Below are positions 9,436-19,777 of a stretch of 64,000 bases of DNA, piece after piece; the first letter of the stretch is position 1, and each line of letters starts with the position of its first letter. This stretch comes from Alphaproteobacteria bacterium (GTDB taxonomy: Bacteria; Pseudomonadota; Alphaproteobacteria; UBA7887): the NCBI GenBank assembly GCA_030739735.1, contig JASLYQ010000004.1:1-64000 (forward strand), given 5' to 3'. Both the position numbers and the translations under genes were made by a program. The notes under the pieces are model-generated. The model had not been told where the DNA came from and made no database searches. It was given only the letters and a program-made list of their open reading frames with translations.

Positions 9436-10290
9436 ATGGTGGCGAGAGACTCGCACGTGAGTGATGCCACGGCGGTAAAGGCGCGGGAAAAGGCGTGGCC
9501 CAACCTTCGGCCGCTGGCTTTGGCAGCGGCCTTGCTTGGTGCAACGTTATGTGGCTGCGCGACGCCGCCTGAGGACCCCGGCGCGCGCGCTGACTACGAA
9601 GCGTTAAACGATCCGCTGGAGCCTTTCAACCGGGGTGTTTTCTCGTTCAATCAGGGCTTGGATGGCGCCGTCTTGAAACCGGCGGCACAGGCCTATGTCT
9701 GGGCCTTTCCCGTCGAGTTTCGCGAGGTGGTCCATCGTGTGCTGAGCAACGCACACGAGCCGGTGGTCTTCGCCAATTCCCTGTTGCAAGGGAATTTCGA
9801 TCACATGGGCACGACGCTTCTTCGGTTGTTGCTCAACACCACGTTTGGTGTCGGTGGCATGTTCGACGTGGCGTCCGAACTGGGACTGGAACCGGTCGAT
9901 GAGGATTTCGGACAAACCCTCGCGGTCTGGGGTATGGGCGAAGGTTTCTATCTGGTTTTGCCCGTGTTTGGACCGAGCAGCCTGCGCGACGGCATCGGCC
10001 GCGGTGTTGATATTTTCTTCGACCCGATGACCTATGTGACCATCAACTCAGACAAGGATTTCCTTGGTCCGTCGTTTATGGCGACTACGGCGCTGGATCT
10101 ACGCTCGCGCCACCTGGAGGCTCTCGACGAGATCGAACGCTCGTCGGTCGATTTCTATGCTGCCATGCGCAGTCTCTACCGCCAGCACAGAACCAATCTG
10201 ATCTTTAATGGCGAGACACCTGAGGGCGACCCGTTCATTGACGACCCCTTCGACTACGATGACGTCTTTTCACGCCTCGAGGCTGAGTAA
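9436..10290 (+). CDS. mlaA: MlaA/VacJ-family phospholipid transport lipoprotein
   Basis: 284 residues from ATG 9436; a TTG at 9421 in the same frame would add five residues. A signal peptide ends in the lipobox LCGC (Cys about residue 38 of this start), followed by the MlaA domain: YEALNDPLEPFNRGVFSFN, then LKPAAQAY and LLRLLLNTTFGVGGMFDVA, all typical of VacJ/MlaA. MlaA is an outer-membrane lipoprotein that removes misplaced phospholipids from the outer leaflet and passes them to MlaC. The gene is followed within 50 bases by mlaC on the same strand. The mlaFED inner-membrane ABC transporter is not in the window. Confidence 0.92.
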   Translation: MVARDSHVSDATAVKAREKAWPNLRPLALAAALLGATLCGCATPPEDPGARADYEALNDPLEPFNRGVFSFNQGLDGAVLKPAAQAYVWAFPVEFREVVHRVLSNAHEPVVFANSLLQGNFDHMGTTLLRLLLNTTFGVGGMFDVASELGLEPVDEDFGQTLAVWGMGEGFYLVLPVFGPSSLRDGIGRGVDIFFDPMTYVTINSDKDFLGPSFMATTALDLRSRHLEALDEIERSSVDFYAAMRSLYRQHRTNLIFNGETPEGDPFIDDPFDYDDVFSRLEAE

Positions 10291-10337
10291 GTCACGCAGC
10301 GGTGATGGTTGGTGTTTGATTGAAAATAGGCAAAGCG

Positions 10338-10961
10338 ATGATTAGCAGACGCTCGCTGACCAGGATTGCCACCCTTGTCCCCTTCGCGATTGCCCTTGGA
10401 GGCCGGCCGGGGCCAAGCTCGGCCTCGCCGGACGGCGCTGCACATTTCATCGAAGGCCTAATCGATGAAGCAATCGCGGTGTTGCGCATTCCAGTCGAGG
10501 AGCGGGTATCCCGCGAATCCCAGTTCCGGACGTTGCTGCGGGACAAATTCGATGTGCCGCTGATCACGCGGCTCGTGGTGGGGCGTCATTGGCGCCGTGC
10601 GACCGATGCACAGAAGCAGGCCTTCATGTTGGTGTTCGAAGAGCACATCGTAAAGATTTATACTTCCCAGCTCGGCGTATACAACGAGGAGATCGTGGCA
10701 ATCCGTAATGTCGCGTCGCGCACGGAGCGTGATACTATCGTCGGCACAGAGGTGATGCGGTCGTCGGACGCGCCGCTGCAGCTCGACTGGCTAGTGCGCG
10801 AGGAGGCCGGTGCATACCGTGTGATCGATATCGCGGCAGAAGGCGTCAGCTTGATGACCACCAAGCGTTCGGAGTTCTCCTCGGTGATCCAGCGCGATGG
10901 GCTCGATGGCCTGATCGAGAAGCTGCGGGTACTTAACGCCGATCAGTTGGAAAACTCGTAA
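10338..10961 (+). CDS. mlaC: MlaC/Ttg2D-family periplasmic phospholipid-binding protein
   Basis: 207 residues from ATG 10338; a TTG at 10320 would extend it by six. The N-terminus (ISRRSLTRI then a hydrophobic stretch) is a signal peptide with twin Arg, so Sec or Tat export is possible. The mature part matches the MlaC/toluene-tolerance fold: repeated short helices, TLLRDKFDVPLITRLVVGRHW near residue 75, then the beta-rich half ending LQLDWLVREEAGAYRVIDI and GVSLMTTKRSEFSSVI. MlaC ferries phospholipid between MlaA at the outer membrane and the MlaFEDB complex. It sits directly behind mlaA and ends 3 bases before the convergent ettA stop. Confidence 0.92.
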   Translation: MISRRSLTRIATLVPFAIALGGRPGPSSASPDGAAHFIEGLIDEAIAVLRIPVEERVSRESQFRTLLRDKFDVPLITRLVVGRHWRRATDAQKQAFMLVFEEHIVKIYTSQLGVYNEEIVAIRNVASRTERDTIVGTEVMRSSDAPLQLDWLVREEAGAYRVIDIAAEGVSLMTTKRSEFSSVIQRDGLDGLIEKLRVLNADQLENS

Positions 10962-10964
10962 CCG

Positions 10965-12653
<1,689 letters not shown>

Positions 12654-12809
12654 CGAGTCGTCCTAGTCCTGAATGGAGCACCACATCTCCACATCGTGCC
12701 TGCGCTGCGATGAGCCGGCCATGCGCCAGCCGCCACTATCGGTGAGATGCCGCATCAGGTTGTGGCAATGATGCCAATAGCGCCGACGACGACGGCTGTT
12801 CTTCCTCGC

Positions 12810-14339
12810 TCATTGCGTGCCGTTCGCCCAGTCGGGAACGACGCCGAACTCAATCCCAAAAACTAACTGCACCACCGTATAGGTGATCACCATGGTCACG
12901 CAGAGGCCGATGAGGTTTGCCAGCACACCGCCGCGGATGAGCTGGGCGATGCGGATATGGCCGGAGGCGAAGACCACAGCATTGGGCGGTGTCGCCACCG
13001 GCATCATGAAGGCGCAGCTCGCCGCCAGCACAGTCGGGAAGACCAGTAGCAGTGGGTTCTCGCCGATGCCGATGGCGATGGCGGCGACGATCGGTAGGAA
13101 AGTGGCAGTCGTCGCGGTATTGCTGGTTAGCTCCGTGAGCAGGATCATCAACACGACCACGGCGAAGATCACCAACAGTGTCGGCAGATCGGATAATCCA
13201 CCGGCCTCGCCCCCGATCCAGTCGGCAAGGCCACTGCCCTTGATGCCTGCCGCGAGCGACAGGCCGCCGCCGAATAGCACCACTACGCCCCACGGTAGCT
13301 TGGCCGCCCATTCGCCGCTCAGTACAAAGATGGCTTTGCGCGGTTCGACGGGCACCACGAACATCGCCAACGCGCCGAGGAAGGCAATGCTGGTGTCATT
13401 GAGGTCGATGCCGGTAGCGCGTTCGACGACCGGGCGGAAGACCCAGAGGAAGGCGGTGGCGGCGACGATGGCGGCGACAGTCCGCTCGCCCCGCGACATG
13501 GGTCCGAGCGCGGCAAGCTGGTCGGCGATCATCTGCGCCTGGCCGGGCACCGCCGGCATGCGCAAGGGAAAGGCGATGCGGGTCAGCACGAGCCAGGTTA
13601 GCGGCAGCATGATGGCCACGGTCGGCACGCCGACCAGCATCCACTCTCCGAAGCTCACCGTGATGCCGTAGGTCTCGGACATGAAGCCCGCCAGAACCGC
13701 ATTGGGCGCCGTACCGATCAGCGTGCCCATGCCGCCGATCGTCGCGGCATACGCGATGGCGATCATCAGTACCGTGGCGAAGCGCTCGCTCATGGCCCGG
13801 CGCTCGGGATTGTCACCGGCCCCCTGGGCCACGAATTCGATGACCGAGAGCGCGATGGGCACCATCATCACCGTGGTTGTGGTGTTGAACACCCACATGC
13901 TCACAAGTCCCGCCGCCAGCATGAAACCACCGACGACGTTGGCCGGCCTGGCGCCGACCAGCGCCACTAAGTTCAGCGCGATGCGGCGATGGAGGCCCCA
14001 GCGCTGCATGCCGAGTGCGATGATAAAGCCGCCGAGCATGAGAAAAATGATGGGGTTGGCATAGGGAAAGGCGGTCTCCTTGATCGGCATAACGTCGAGC
14101 AGGGGAAACAGCGCTAGGGGCAGCAGCGCCGTGGCCGAAAGGGGAATCGCTTCGGTCACCCACCAGACGGCGATGAGCGCCACGACGGCGGTGGTGCGCC
14201 AGCCCGCCGCTGACAGGCCCTCAGGCGCCGGCGCTAGCAACAGCGCAACGAAGGCGACCACGCCCAGCACCAATCCCACGCCCTGGGAGCGTGCGTAACC
14301 CTCTGTTGGCATCGGCTCGTCGCTCACGACTTCCCTCAT
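12810..14339 (-). CDS. DASS-family (SLC13-type) sodium/anion symporter
   Basis: 509 residues with about 11-12 hydrophobic segments. Family landmarks are WWVTEAIPLSATALLPLALFP near residue 60, FLMLGGFIIALGMQRWGLHRRIAL, the Ser-Asn-Thr hairpin region ELTSNTATTATFLPI near residue 400, and MMPVATPPNAVVFASGHI near the C-terminus. DASS carriers import di- and tricarboxylates (succinate, malate, citrate) or sulfate with sodium; the exact substrate cannot be read from these motifs. Start ATG 14339 is 5' of a short non-coding gap. A frameshifted and truncated relative of this gene lies at 22.9 kb. Confidence 0.9.
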   Translation of the reverse strand: MREVVSDEPMPTEGYARSQGVGLVLGVVAFVALLLAPAPEGLSAAGWRTTAVVALIAVWWVTEAIPLSATALLPLALFPLLDVMPIKETAFPYANPIIFLMLGGFIIALGMQRWGLHRRIALNLVALVGARPANVVGGFMLAAGLVSMWVFNTTTTVMMVPIALSVIEFVAQGAGDNPERRAMSERFATVLMIAIAYAATIGGMGTLIGTAPNAVLAGFMSETYGITVSFGEWMLVGVPTVAIMLPLTWLVLTRIAFPLRMPAVPGQAQMIADQLAALGPMSRGERTVAAIVAATAFLWVFRPVVERATGIDLNDTSIAFLGALAMFVVPVEPRKAIFVLSGEWAAKLPWGVVVLFGGGLSLAAGIKGSGLADWIGGEAGGLSDLPTLLVIFAVVVLMILLTELTSNTATTATFLPIVAAIAIGIGENPLLLVFPTVLAASCAFMMPVATPPNAVVFASGHIRIAQLIRGGVLANLIGLCVTMVITYTVVQLVFGIEFGVVPDWANGTQ

Positions 14340-14345
14340 ATTGTT

Positions 14346-14480
14346 TCAGGTGAGTGTACGGCCCCCGGTGGCGGGGTCAATCCCGTCGGCGCTTGCCGCC
14401 AGGGCCGGGGTGGCACTCGCCACAATTAGGCCAGTGGCAAGGACAACACCGGTGCCGATCGAAGCGCGCGCAAACGCCTT
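14346..14480 (-). pseudogene. Possible relic: signal-peptide-like segment with no start
   Basis: On the minus strand a 45-codon stretch reads as a basic start, a hydrophobic core (IGTGVVLATGLIVASA) and a clean cleavage site (TPALAASADG), then stops after about 15 residues. Immediately upstream in frame are stop codons and no usable ATG/GTG start. It looks like the exported N-terminus of a lost gene, squeezed between the DASS gene and the TolC-like gene. It may also be a chance frame in GC-rich DNA. Confidence 0.3.
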
Positions 14481-14544
14481 TCGACAAGGCTAATATATCA
14501 GGGCGGTTGCCTAGCATCGGCGCTGTGGGCATGATCCGCGCCGC

Positions 14545-15987
14545 ATGATGTGGCGCGGACTAGGATGGCGGGCGATAGGGTGCGGGGTGGCGATGGCGGC
14601 TCTGGCGCTGGCGGCAGGCTGTCTCGAGCGCAGCTATCAACCCGCGCCGCTCGACGTCGCGGCGACGGCAAAGCGGTTGCTGGCGCGGGACCTCGGTGAT
14701 CCCGAGCTGCAGGCGGCATTGGCTGCGAACGGTGAGAACTTAGCCGCCGGGTGGCGCCTGCGAGCCTTGACCATGGCCGCGATCCACTTCGATCCGACCC
14801 TGGCGGCGGCGCGGGCCGATTGGCGCCGCCATATGCTGGCGGAGGTGAGCGCGGCGCAACGGTCGAACCCCGTGGTCATGCCCGAGGTTGCCTATCACAC
14901 CGACCCAGAGGGCGATGACGGCCCCTGGAGCATCGGTGCGGCGATAGAGATCCCCTTTCTTCCCGAAGATAAGCGTGAGGCGCGCATTGCCCTGGCCCTG
15001 GCCGGCAGCGAGGCTGCCCGCTTGACAGCGGTGCAATTGGCCTGGTGGCGTCGCGCCGCGGTGCGCGATGCGCTGATGGCCTGCCATCGCGCCGACAGCC
15101 TGCTCGACTTCGCGCGCGCCGAGATCGCCTTGCACCAGGAGATGGTGCAGATCTTCGCGCGTCGCCGCGCCCTCGGAGAGGCCAATCTCACCGAGGTCAA
15201 TCTGGCGCGGCGCGGTCTCGATGCGAGCCGCGGCGCCGAGGCGAGATTGCGGGCGGCCGCCGAGGCCTGTCGCGGAAGCCTGGCAAGCGGTCTCGGTCTA
15301 CCGCTGGCCGACGTGGGCAACCTGGTGCTCGACTATGGCGGCATGATGCCGGTCGATGCGGTTGCGGTGCCGAGCGAGGGCATGCGTCGGGCCGCGCTTC
15401 TCGGCGGCCTCGCCATTCGCGAGGCGCTGACCGACTATGCGGCGGCCGAAGCGGGCCTGCGTCTAGCCGCGGCCAACAAATATCCGGACGTCGCCATCTC
15501 GCCGGGCCTGTTCTGGGACCAAGGGGGGCTGCTCTGGGCCATTGGCGGTGGCCTGACCGCGGCTTTGCTGCACAACAATGAAGGACCTATCGCCGAGGCC
15601 GAGGCTGCGCGCCACGCTGCTGCCCAGGACGTGCTTGCCGTGCAGGGTGGTATCGTTGCGGCCCTGGCCGATGCGGACGCGCGTCTGGCCGCTGCCCGTG
15701 TCGAGATCGTGGCCGCCGACGCCTTGCTCGAGCGCCGGCGCGAACGCTTGGATATCGCCGAGCGGCGTCTGCAAGGCGGCGATGTCGGGCGTCTGGAGGT
15801 GACCGAGGCGCGCCTCGCCGTGCGCGAGGCCGAGAGTGCCGTCCTGGCTGCCCGCCTAGCGCTGATCGGGGTTCAGGCGCGGTACGAGGACGCCATCGGT
15901 CTGCCGTTGATCGGACGCCGGGCGCCGCCACTTGATCTCGAAGCCCTGGCCCTGCGCGAGCCCGGCTGGAATGGGGGAACGCGGTGA
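14545..15987 (+). CDS. TolC-family outer-membrane efflux lipoprotein
   Basis: 480 residues. The signal peptide ends in lipobox LAAGC (Cys near residue 26), so it is an outer-membrane lipoprotein as in OprM/CusC-type channels. The body is rich in long amphipathic helices with two related halves: one around RRRALGEANLTEVNLARRGLDASR, the other around ERRLQGGDVGRLEVTEARLAVREAE. This duplicated helical pattern defines the TolC channel family. The gene overlaps the adaptor gene that follows by four bases, so the two are co-translated. With the RND pump at 19.8 kb it should form a tripartite exporter. The substrate is unknown; metal ions are suggested by the pump subtype. Confidence 0.87.
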   Translation: MMWRGLGWRAIGCGVAMAALALAAGCLERSYQPAPLDVAATAKRLLARDLGDPELQAALAANGENLAAGWRLRALTMAAIHFDPTLAAARADWRRHMLAEVSAAQRSNPVVMPEVAYHTDPEGDDGPWSIGAAIEIPFLPEDKREARIALALAGSEAARLTAVQLAWWRRAAVRDALMACHRADSLLDFARAEIALHQEMVQIFARRRALGEANLTEVNLARRGLDASRGAEARLRAAAEACRGSLASGLGLPLADVGNLVLDYGGMMPVDAVAVPSEGMRRAALLGGLAIREALTDYAAAEAGLRLAAANKYPDVAISPGLFWDQGGLLWAIGGGLTAALLHNNEGPIAEAEAARHAAAQDVLAVQGGIVAALADADARLAAARVEIVAADALLERRRERLDIAERRLQGGDVGRLEVTEARLAVREAESAVLAARLALIGVQARYEDAIGLPLIGRRAPPLDLEALALREPGWNGGTR

Positions 15988-17105
15988 GCTATCTCAGACT
16001 GCTGATGTGGGTAGCGATTGCGGCCGCAGTCGCTGCCGGGCTCATTCGCCCTGATATTTCCGGGCCGCTTCTGGCAAAGGCCCGTGTGCAGGCGGGTGTT
16101 GCCTGGGAGCAGGCGGTCGTCTGGCTCCAAGCGTACGGCGAGCCCGACTACGCGGTATACGAGGACGACGATGAAGCCGGGCCGGCCCTGATCATCGCCG
16201 GCGTGCTCGCGGTACGCCTCGACGAAGAGATCCAGGCACTCGGCGGCATCAAGACGGCCACCCTTGACGTTGTCAGCCTGATTCCCGAGGTCGCTCTGGT
16301 CGGAGAAGTGGTTGACATACAACCCTTGATTGACCAGCGCGCGGCCTATCGCGAAGCCTATTTCAAGGCCCAGGCCGCCGATATTCGTCTCGACGCGCTG
16401 CGTGCCGAGCATCGACGCCTGGTGGCACTTTACGACGATGATGCCAATGTGGCACAGAAAACGGTGCAGCAGGCTGAGGCCGCCTGGCGGGTCGAGCGCG
16501 CTGAGCGCAACCGGCTATGGGACAGCCTGGACACGCTGCGCCAACGTGCGACGCGGGATTGGGGTCCGGTGCTGGCGGGTTGGGCCTTCGAGCGAGAAAA
16601 CCCCGCGTTCGAAGCACTTTTCCACCGCCGCGACTCGCTCATCCTGGTGCACTTGCCGCCCGATCTGCCGTTGGTACCCGGCGTAACGCAGGCCTTCACC
16701 GCCAGCGATGGCGGGCGCCAGGGGGCAAGTGCTGCCAGCCACATTTCCGCTGCCCCGCGTAGCGGCCGCGCGACGCCGGGGGAGGCGCATTTCTTCCTCG
16801 CCGCCAATACCTCGCTGCCGGCCGCGGCACGGCTGCAGGTCTGGCTGCCGCAGCGTGCAAAGTCCCTGACGGGGCGCGCCCTGCCGGCCAGCGCCGTGGT
16901 TTATGCCCTAGGGCGCAGCTGGACGTACGTGCAGGTCGACGAGGAGTACTTTGTTCGTCGCGTCGTAGATCTCTCCCATCCCCTGCCCGATGGGCGCTAT
17001 CTGATCCAGGCTCTGGCGGCGGACGAGGCTGCGGTTGTCACCGGCGCTGTGGTGCTTTATGCCGAGGAATTTCGTTCGCAGGTTCGCAACGAAGATGACG
17101 ATTGA
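15984..17105 (+). CDS. Efflux RND periplasmic adaptor (membrane fusion protein)
   Basis: 373 residues, start overlapping the TolC-like gene. A single N-terminal membrane anchor (LLMWVAIAAAVAAGL, no lipobox) is followed by an acidic stretch. A beta-barrel/lipoyl-type region around residues 85-115 (VSLIPEVALVGEVVDIQPL) comes next, then a charged alpha-helical hairpin (about 115-195) and C-terminal beta domains ending in VVTGAVVLYAEEF. The order anchor, lipoyl, hairpin, beta-barrel and membrane-proximal domain fits the HlyD/CusB adaptor family, though similarity is weak. It should bridge the TolC-like channel and the CusA-like pump. No His- or Met-rich metal-binding tail is visible. The following gene begins 8 bases after its stop. 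Confidence 0.75.
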   Translation: MSYLRLLMWVAIAAAVAAGLIRPDISGPLLAKARVQAGVAWEQAVVWLQAYGEPDYAVYEDDDEAGPALIIAGVLAVRLDEEIQALGGIKTATLDVVSLIPEVALVGEVVDIQPLIDQRAAYREAYFKAQAADIRLDALRAEHRRLVALYDDDANVAQKTVQQAEAAWRVERAERNRLWDSLDTLRQRATRDWGPVLAGWAFERENPAFEALFHRRDSLILVHLPPDLPLVPGVTQAFTASDGGRQGASAASHISAAPRSGRATPGEAHFFLAANTSLPAAARLQVWLPQRAKSLTGRALPASAVVYALGRSWTYVQVDEEYFVRRVVDLSHPLPDGRYLIQALAADEAAVVTGAVVLYAEEFRSQVRNEDDD

Positions 17106-17113
17106 GAAACCCC

Positions 17114-17782
17114 ATGCCCGATAAGTTTGTCGACGTCTATTTCGACTATAAAAGCCCCTATGCCTATCTCATGGTCGCCCAGACCTGGGAGTTGGAGCGG
17201 GATTTCGCAGTGCAGCTCAATTGGCTGCCCTACACCCTCAATATTCCAGATTTTCTTGGCAGCGCCCGCGTCGGCACGGACGGTGAGGTACTGGAGGCCG
17301 ATCGTTCCGAGCATCAATGGCGCCGCGTGCACTATTCCTACATGGACGTGCGCCGTTACGCGAACCTCCGAGGTCTGACCGTACGCGGGCCCCAGAAGAT
17401 CTGGGATTCCTCACTGGCCGGTATCGGCATGCTCTATGCCAAGGCGCAAGGCGTCGTGCGTGCCTATACTGACATCACCTGTGACCGTTTCTGGAAGCGC
17501 GAGCTCGATATCGAGGACCGCGATGTGCTGCGCGCCGTGTTGGCGGAAGCCGGTGCTGATACGGCGGGCTGGGAAGCCTATCTTGACGGCGAGGGTCGGG
17601 CCAAGCACGATCGCACCCGTGCTGAGGCAGAAGAGCGGGGTGTGTTTGGGGTGCCAAGCTATGTCGTCGACGACGAACTGTTCTGGGGCCGGGAGCATCT
17701 GTCGCTGGTGCGCCTGCGCCTGGCTGAGCAGGGGCTGGCCAATCCCGGTGTCGAGGTCGACGTGCCCCACGCTTTACGCTGA
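17114..17782 (+). CDS. DsbA-like thioredoxin-fold oxidoreductase / HCCA isomerase family
   Basis: 222 residues from ATG 17114; a TTG at 17102 is an alternative. The N-terminal motif VYFDYKSPYAYL and the C-terminal GVFGVPSYVVDDELFWGREHL are hallmarks of the 2-hydroxychromene-2-carboxylate isomerase branch of the DsbA family. The DsbA CxxC is replaced by SPYA, so it is not a disulfide catalyst. Members are glutathione-dependent isomerases or transferases, usually cytoplasmic; there is no signal peptide here. It follows the adaptor gene closely but has no obvious link to efflux. Its last 9 bases overlap the convergent small membrane protein. Confidence 0.82.
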   Translation: MPDKFVDVYFDYKSPYAYLMVAQTWELERDFAVQLNWLPYTLNIPDFLGSARVGTDGEVLEADRSEHQWRRVHYSYMDVRRYANLRGLTVRGPQKIWDSSLAGIGMLYAKAQGVVRAYTDITCDRFWKRELDIEDRDVLRAVLAEAGADTAGWEAYLDGEGRAKHDRTRAEAEERGVFGVPSYVVDDELFWGREHLSLVRLRLAEQGLANPGVEVDVPHALR

Positions 17783-17968
17783 GCGCTTGTCCTGCTTGTC
17801 CTCGCGCCGGGCCTCGGGGAAGAGCCAGATGCCGAGGATCATCAGTGCGCCGAGTGCTATGGAAAGCCAACCTATGGCCGGCGCGCCGTGGCCGCGCTCG
17901 GCCCATAGCATGACACCGGCAACGACACAGACTGTCAGCGACAGCAAGGCCTTCAAATGTGGTGGCAT
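17774..17968 (-). CDS. Small two-helix membrane protein, unknown
   Basis: 64 residues with two hydrophobic segments (about 5-23 and 30-49) and a charged, Lys/Arg/Asp-rich tail (EARREDKQDKRSA). A good ribosome site (GGGGGAGA) lies 5-11 bases before the ATG, which supports it as a real gene rather than a shadow. No family recognised. Confidence 0.6.
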   Translation of the reverse strand: MPPHLKALLSLTVCVVAGVMLWAERGHGAPAIGWLSIALGALMILGIWLFPEARREDKQDKRSA

Positions 17969-18047
17969 GGTGTTCTCCCCCGTACGCGTTTCGACTACAG
18001 TTAACCGAGATATGCTCTAGTCTAGCCAATTAAAGGGGGGGGTGGCG

Positions 18048-18350
18048 ATGAAACGCTATGTTGGCGAGCGCACCATGGACGGCATCCAGGTCACAGTCGA
18101 CGGCGCGCCATTGCGCGAGCGCACCGATATTGTTGCCCTGACCGATACCGGTTTCGAATGGACCTACGAGGGCTCCTCGCCGACACAGTTGGCGCTGGCA
18201 CTGCTCGCTGACCATCTCGGCGATGACACCAAAGCGCTGGCGCTGCACGAGGTTTTCATGCGCGTCGTGGTCGCCAATTTTGGCAATGAATGGGAGATGA
18301 CCGGCGACGATATCGACGCGGCACTGGCGGCGATCTCATCAGAAGGCTAA
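18048..18350 (+). CDS. DUF6166-family small protein
   Basis: 100 residues from ATG 18048, with a run of G residues as ribosome site just upstream; GTG 18042 is an alternative. It has the pattern KRYVGERTMDG at the start, GFEWTYEGSSPTQLALALLA in the middle and DHLGDDTKAL...F, as seen in DUF6166 proteins. It is soluble and acidic with no signal peptide. Function is unknown across the family. It precedes the hydroxylase gene by about 30 bases on the same strand. Confidence 0.7.
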   Translation: MKRYVGERTMDGIQVTVDGAPLRERTDIVALTDTGFEWTYEGSSPTQLALALLADHLGDDTKALALHEVFMRVVVANFGNEWEMTGDDIDAALAAISSEG

Positions 18351-18380
18351 GCTTTGGCTGTGGGAACGGTGGAGGAAGAT

Positions 18381-19163
18381 ATGGAACTCGTCAACAGCAA
18401 TATAAGCGAGCGCCAATTGGCCTATCGTGCTGAATACCGTCGCCGGATCGACGGCTGGTACAACGGCTTTTTACATGTCGCGGTGATCTACACTATTGGC
18501 ATCATGGCCAATATCATCTTCATCACGCACATCTCGGCCGTGACCTGGTGGGAATGGTTGACCATCCCCGTGGTATTTCTGATCTGCAACGTCTTCGAGT
18601 GGTTCCTGCACGTCCAGGTTATGCACCGGCCACAGAAGAACCGGGCGTTGCGCGCCATCTACACCCGCCATACCTTGATGCATCACCAGTTTTTCACCGA
18701 TAGTGAAATGCGCTTTGCTGGGCAGCAGGACTGGCGCGTGACCTTCTTTCCCCCCTATGCGCTGGTAGTTTTTACGCTTATGTCCATTCCGGGGGCTTTG
18801 TTTTTCAGTTGGCTGATCTCACCGAATGTTGGCTGGCTTTTGATGTGCACCACGACAGGAATGTACCTGGTCTACGAGTTCATGCACTTCTGCTGCCATG
18901 TCGAAGAGAACTGGTTCGTGCGCAACTGCCCTTTCATCGACACCATTCGTCGTCATCACACTGCCCATCACGATCAGTCGATTATGATGGAGCGCAATAT
19001 GAACCTTACTTTTCCGATTGCGGATTGGATGTTTGGCACCTCGGACCTTGATCGCGGGCTGCTCGGACACCTCTTCAACGGCTATAGTGCTAAGTATCTG
19101 CGCAGTGATCTGCGGCACGCCTCGCGCACCCCGGACGGGTGCGCGGCGGCGCAGGCGACGTAA
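18381..19163 (+). CDS. Fatty acid hydroxylase/sterol desaturase superfamily membrane protein
   Basis: 260 residues. The ATG at 18381 is chosen over the in-frame TTG at 18354 because GGAGGA lies 4-9 bases before it. Four to five hydrophobic segments alternate with His clusters that would bind a di-iron centre: HVQVMHRPQ, RHTLMHHQFF, HFCCHVEE and RRHHTAHHD. The arrangement fits the superfamily of oxygen-dependent hydroxylases and desaturases acting on lipids at the inner membrane. The particular lipid substrate cannot be inferred. Confidence 0.8.
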   Translation: MELVNSNISERQLAYRAEYRRRIDGWYNGFLHVAVIYTIGIMANIIFITHISAVTWWEWLTIPVVFLICNVFEWFLHVQVMHRPQKNRALRAIYTRHTLMHHQFFTDSEMRFAGQQDWRVTFFPPYALVVFTLMSIPGALFFSWLISPNVGWLLMCTTTGMYLVYEFMHFCCHVEENWFVRNCPFIDTIRRHHTAHHDQSIMMERNMNLTFPIADWMFGTSDLDRGLLGHLFNGYSAKYLRSDLRHASRTPDGCAAAQAT

Positions 19164-19403
19164 GCGGTCAGCAGTCGAGGATGGCAGTCGCGGCAAGGAC
19201 GGCCAGGGCAAAGCTGGAGCCGGTCACTTATCCGGTGCACACGGTTGCCCCTGTGTTTTATACCCCAAACCGCTCGTATCTCTCTGACAACATACATGCC
19301 CATCATTGCGGACGATCGGCGTTGTCTGGTGGATCAGATCGTCATTGAAACATGTTTCATTGCTGATAACATCATAAGTGGTACATATATTAGAAATAGA
19401 TTG

Positions 19404-19651
19404 TCACCTGATCGGCAGATCGCGCGCGAGGGTGGCGCCGATCGTGAATAGATCGTTAAGGAGATAGACGTGATGGCCAAACGCGTCGAAATGCACATAG
19501 TCGAAAAGTCGGCCGCCCACCTGGGGATACTGTTGTCGGTATAGGCAACAAGCGGCGTAGTTGTCGGGTTCAGGCCTTGGCCAAAGGCGCTCGTGCCCAG
19601 GCCGAGATGTAGCACGACGACAATAACAGGTAATCAGATGCGCAGGCTCAT
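19404..19651 (-). pseudogene. Relic of a secreted hydrolase-like protein
   Basis: On the minus strand, AGGAGAG stands 5 bases before an ATG (19651) that begins a signal peptide, but its sixth codon is TGA. Past the stop the same frame resumes with a hydrophobic core and ...GTSAFGQG cleavage site. After that the plausible coding frame switches: the end reads GGRLFDYVHFDAFGHHVY followed by LLNDLFTIGATLARDLPIR and a stop. The His-containing D-x-V-H...G-H pattern resembles the C-terminal catalytic end of GDSL/SGNH esterases. So the start and end of an exported enzyme survive, with a nonsense codon, a frameshift and most of the body missing. The 240 bases between this relic and the hydroxylase gene hold nothing recognisable. 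Confidence 0.5.
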
Positions 19652-19777
19652 GTTTCTCTCCTATTTCGCACTGCGCTGAAGGGCTATCAGACTCGGCAGC
19701 ATTCGAAGTAGCCCGAACACCGGTTTAGCGGCTAAACTCCAGCGCGCCCCAGACCATAGGACGGTCCCCACTCCGCT

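Noticed and set aside
12666-12812. Open minus-strand frame between ettA and the DASS gene (ends MAGSSQRRHDVEMWCSIQD)
   Set aside because: Too short, no ribosome site or convincing start, and no family recognised; could be a relic but support is too weak.
19482-19560. Plus-strand mini-ORF with a ribosome site (MAKRVEMHIVEK...)
   Set aside because: Lies opposite the better-supported secreted hydrolase relic; the peptide shows no family features.
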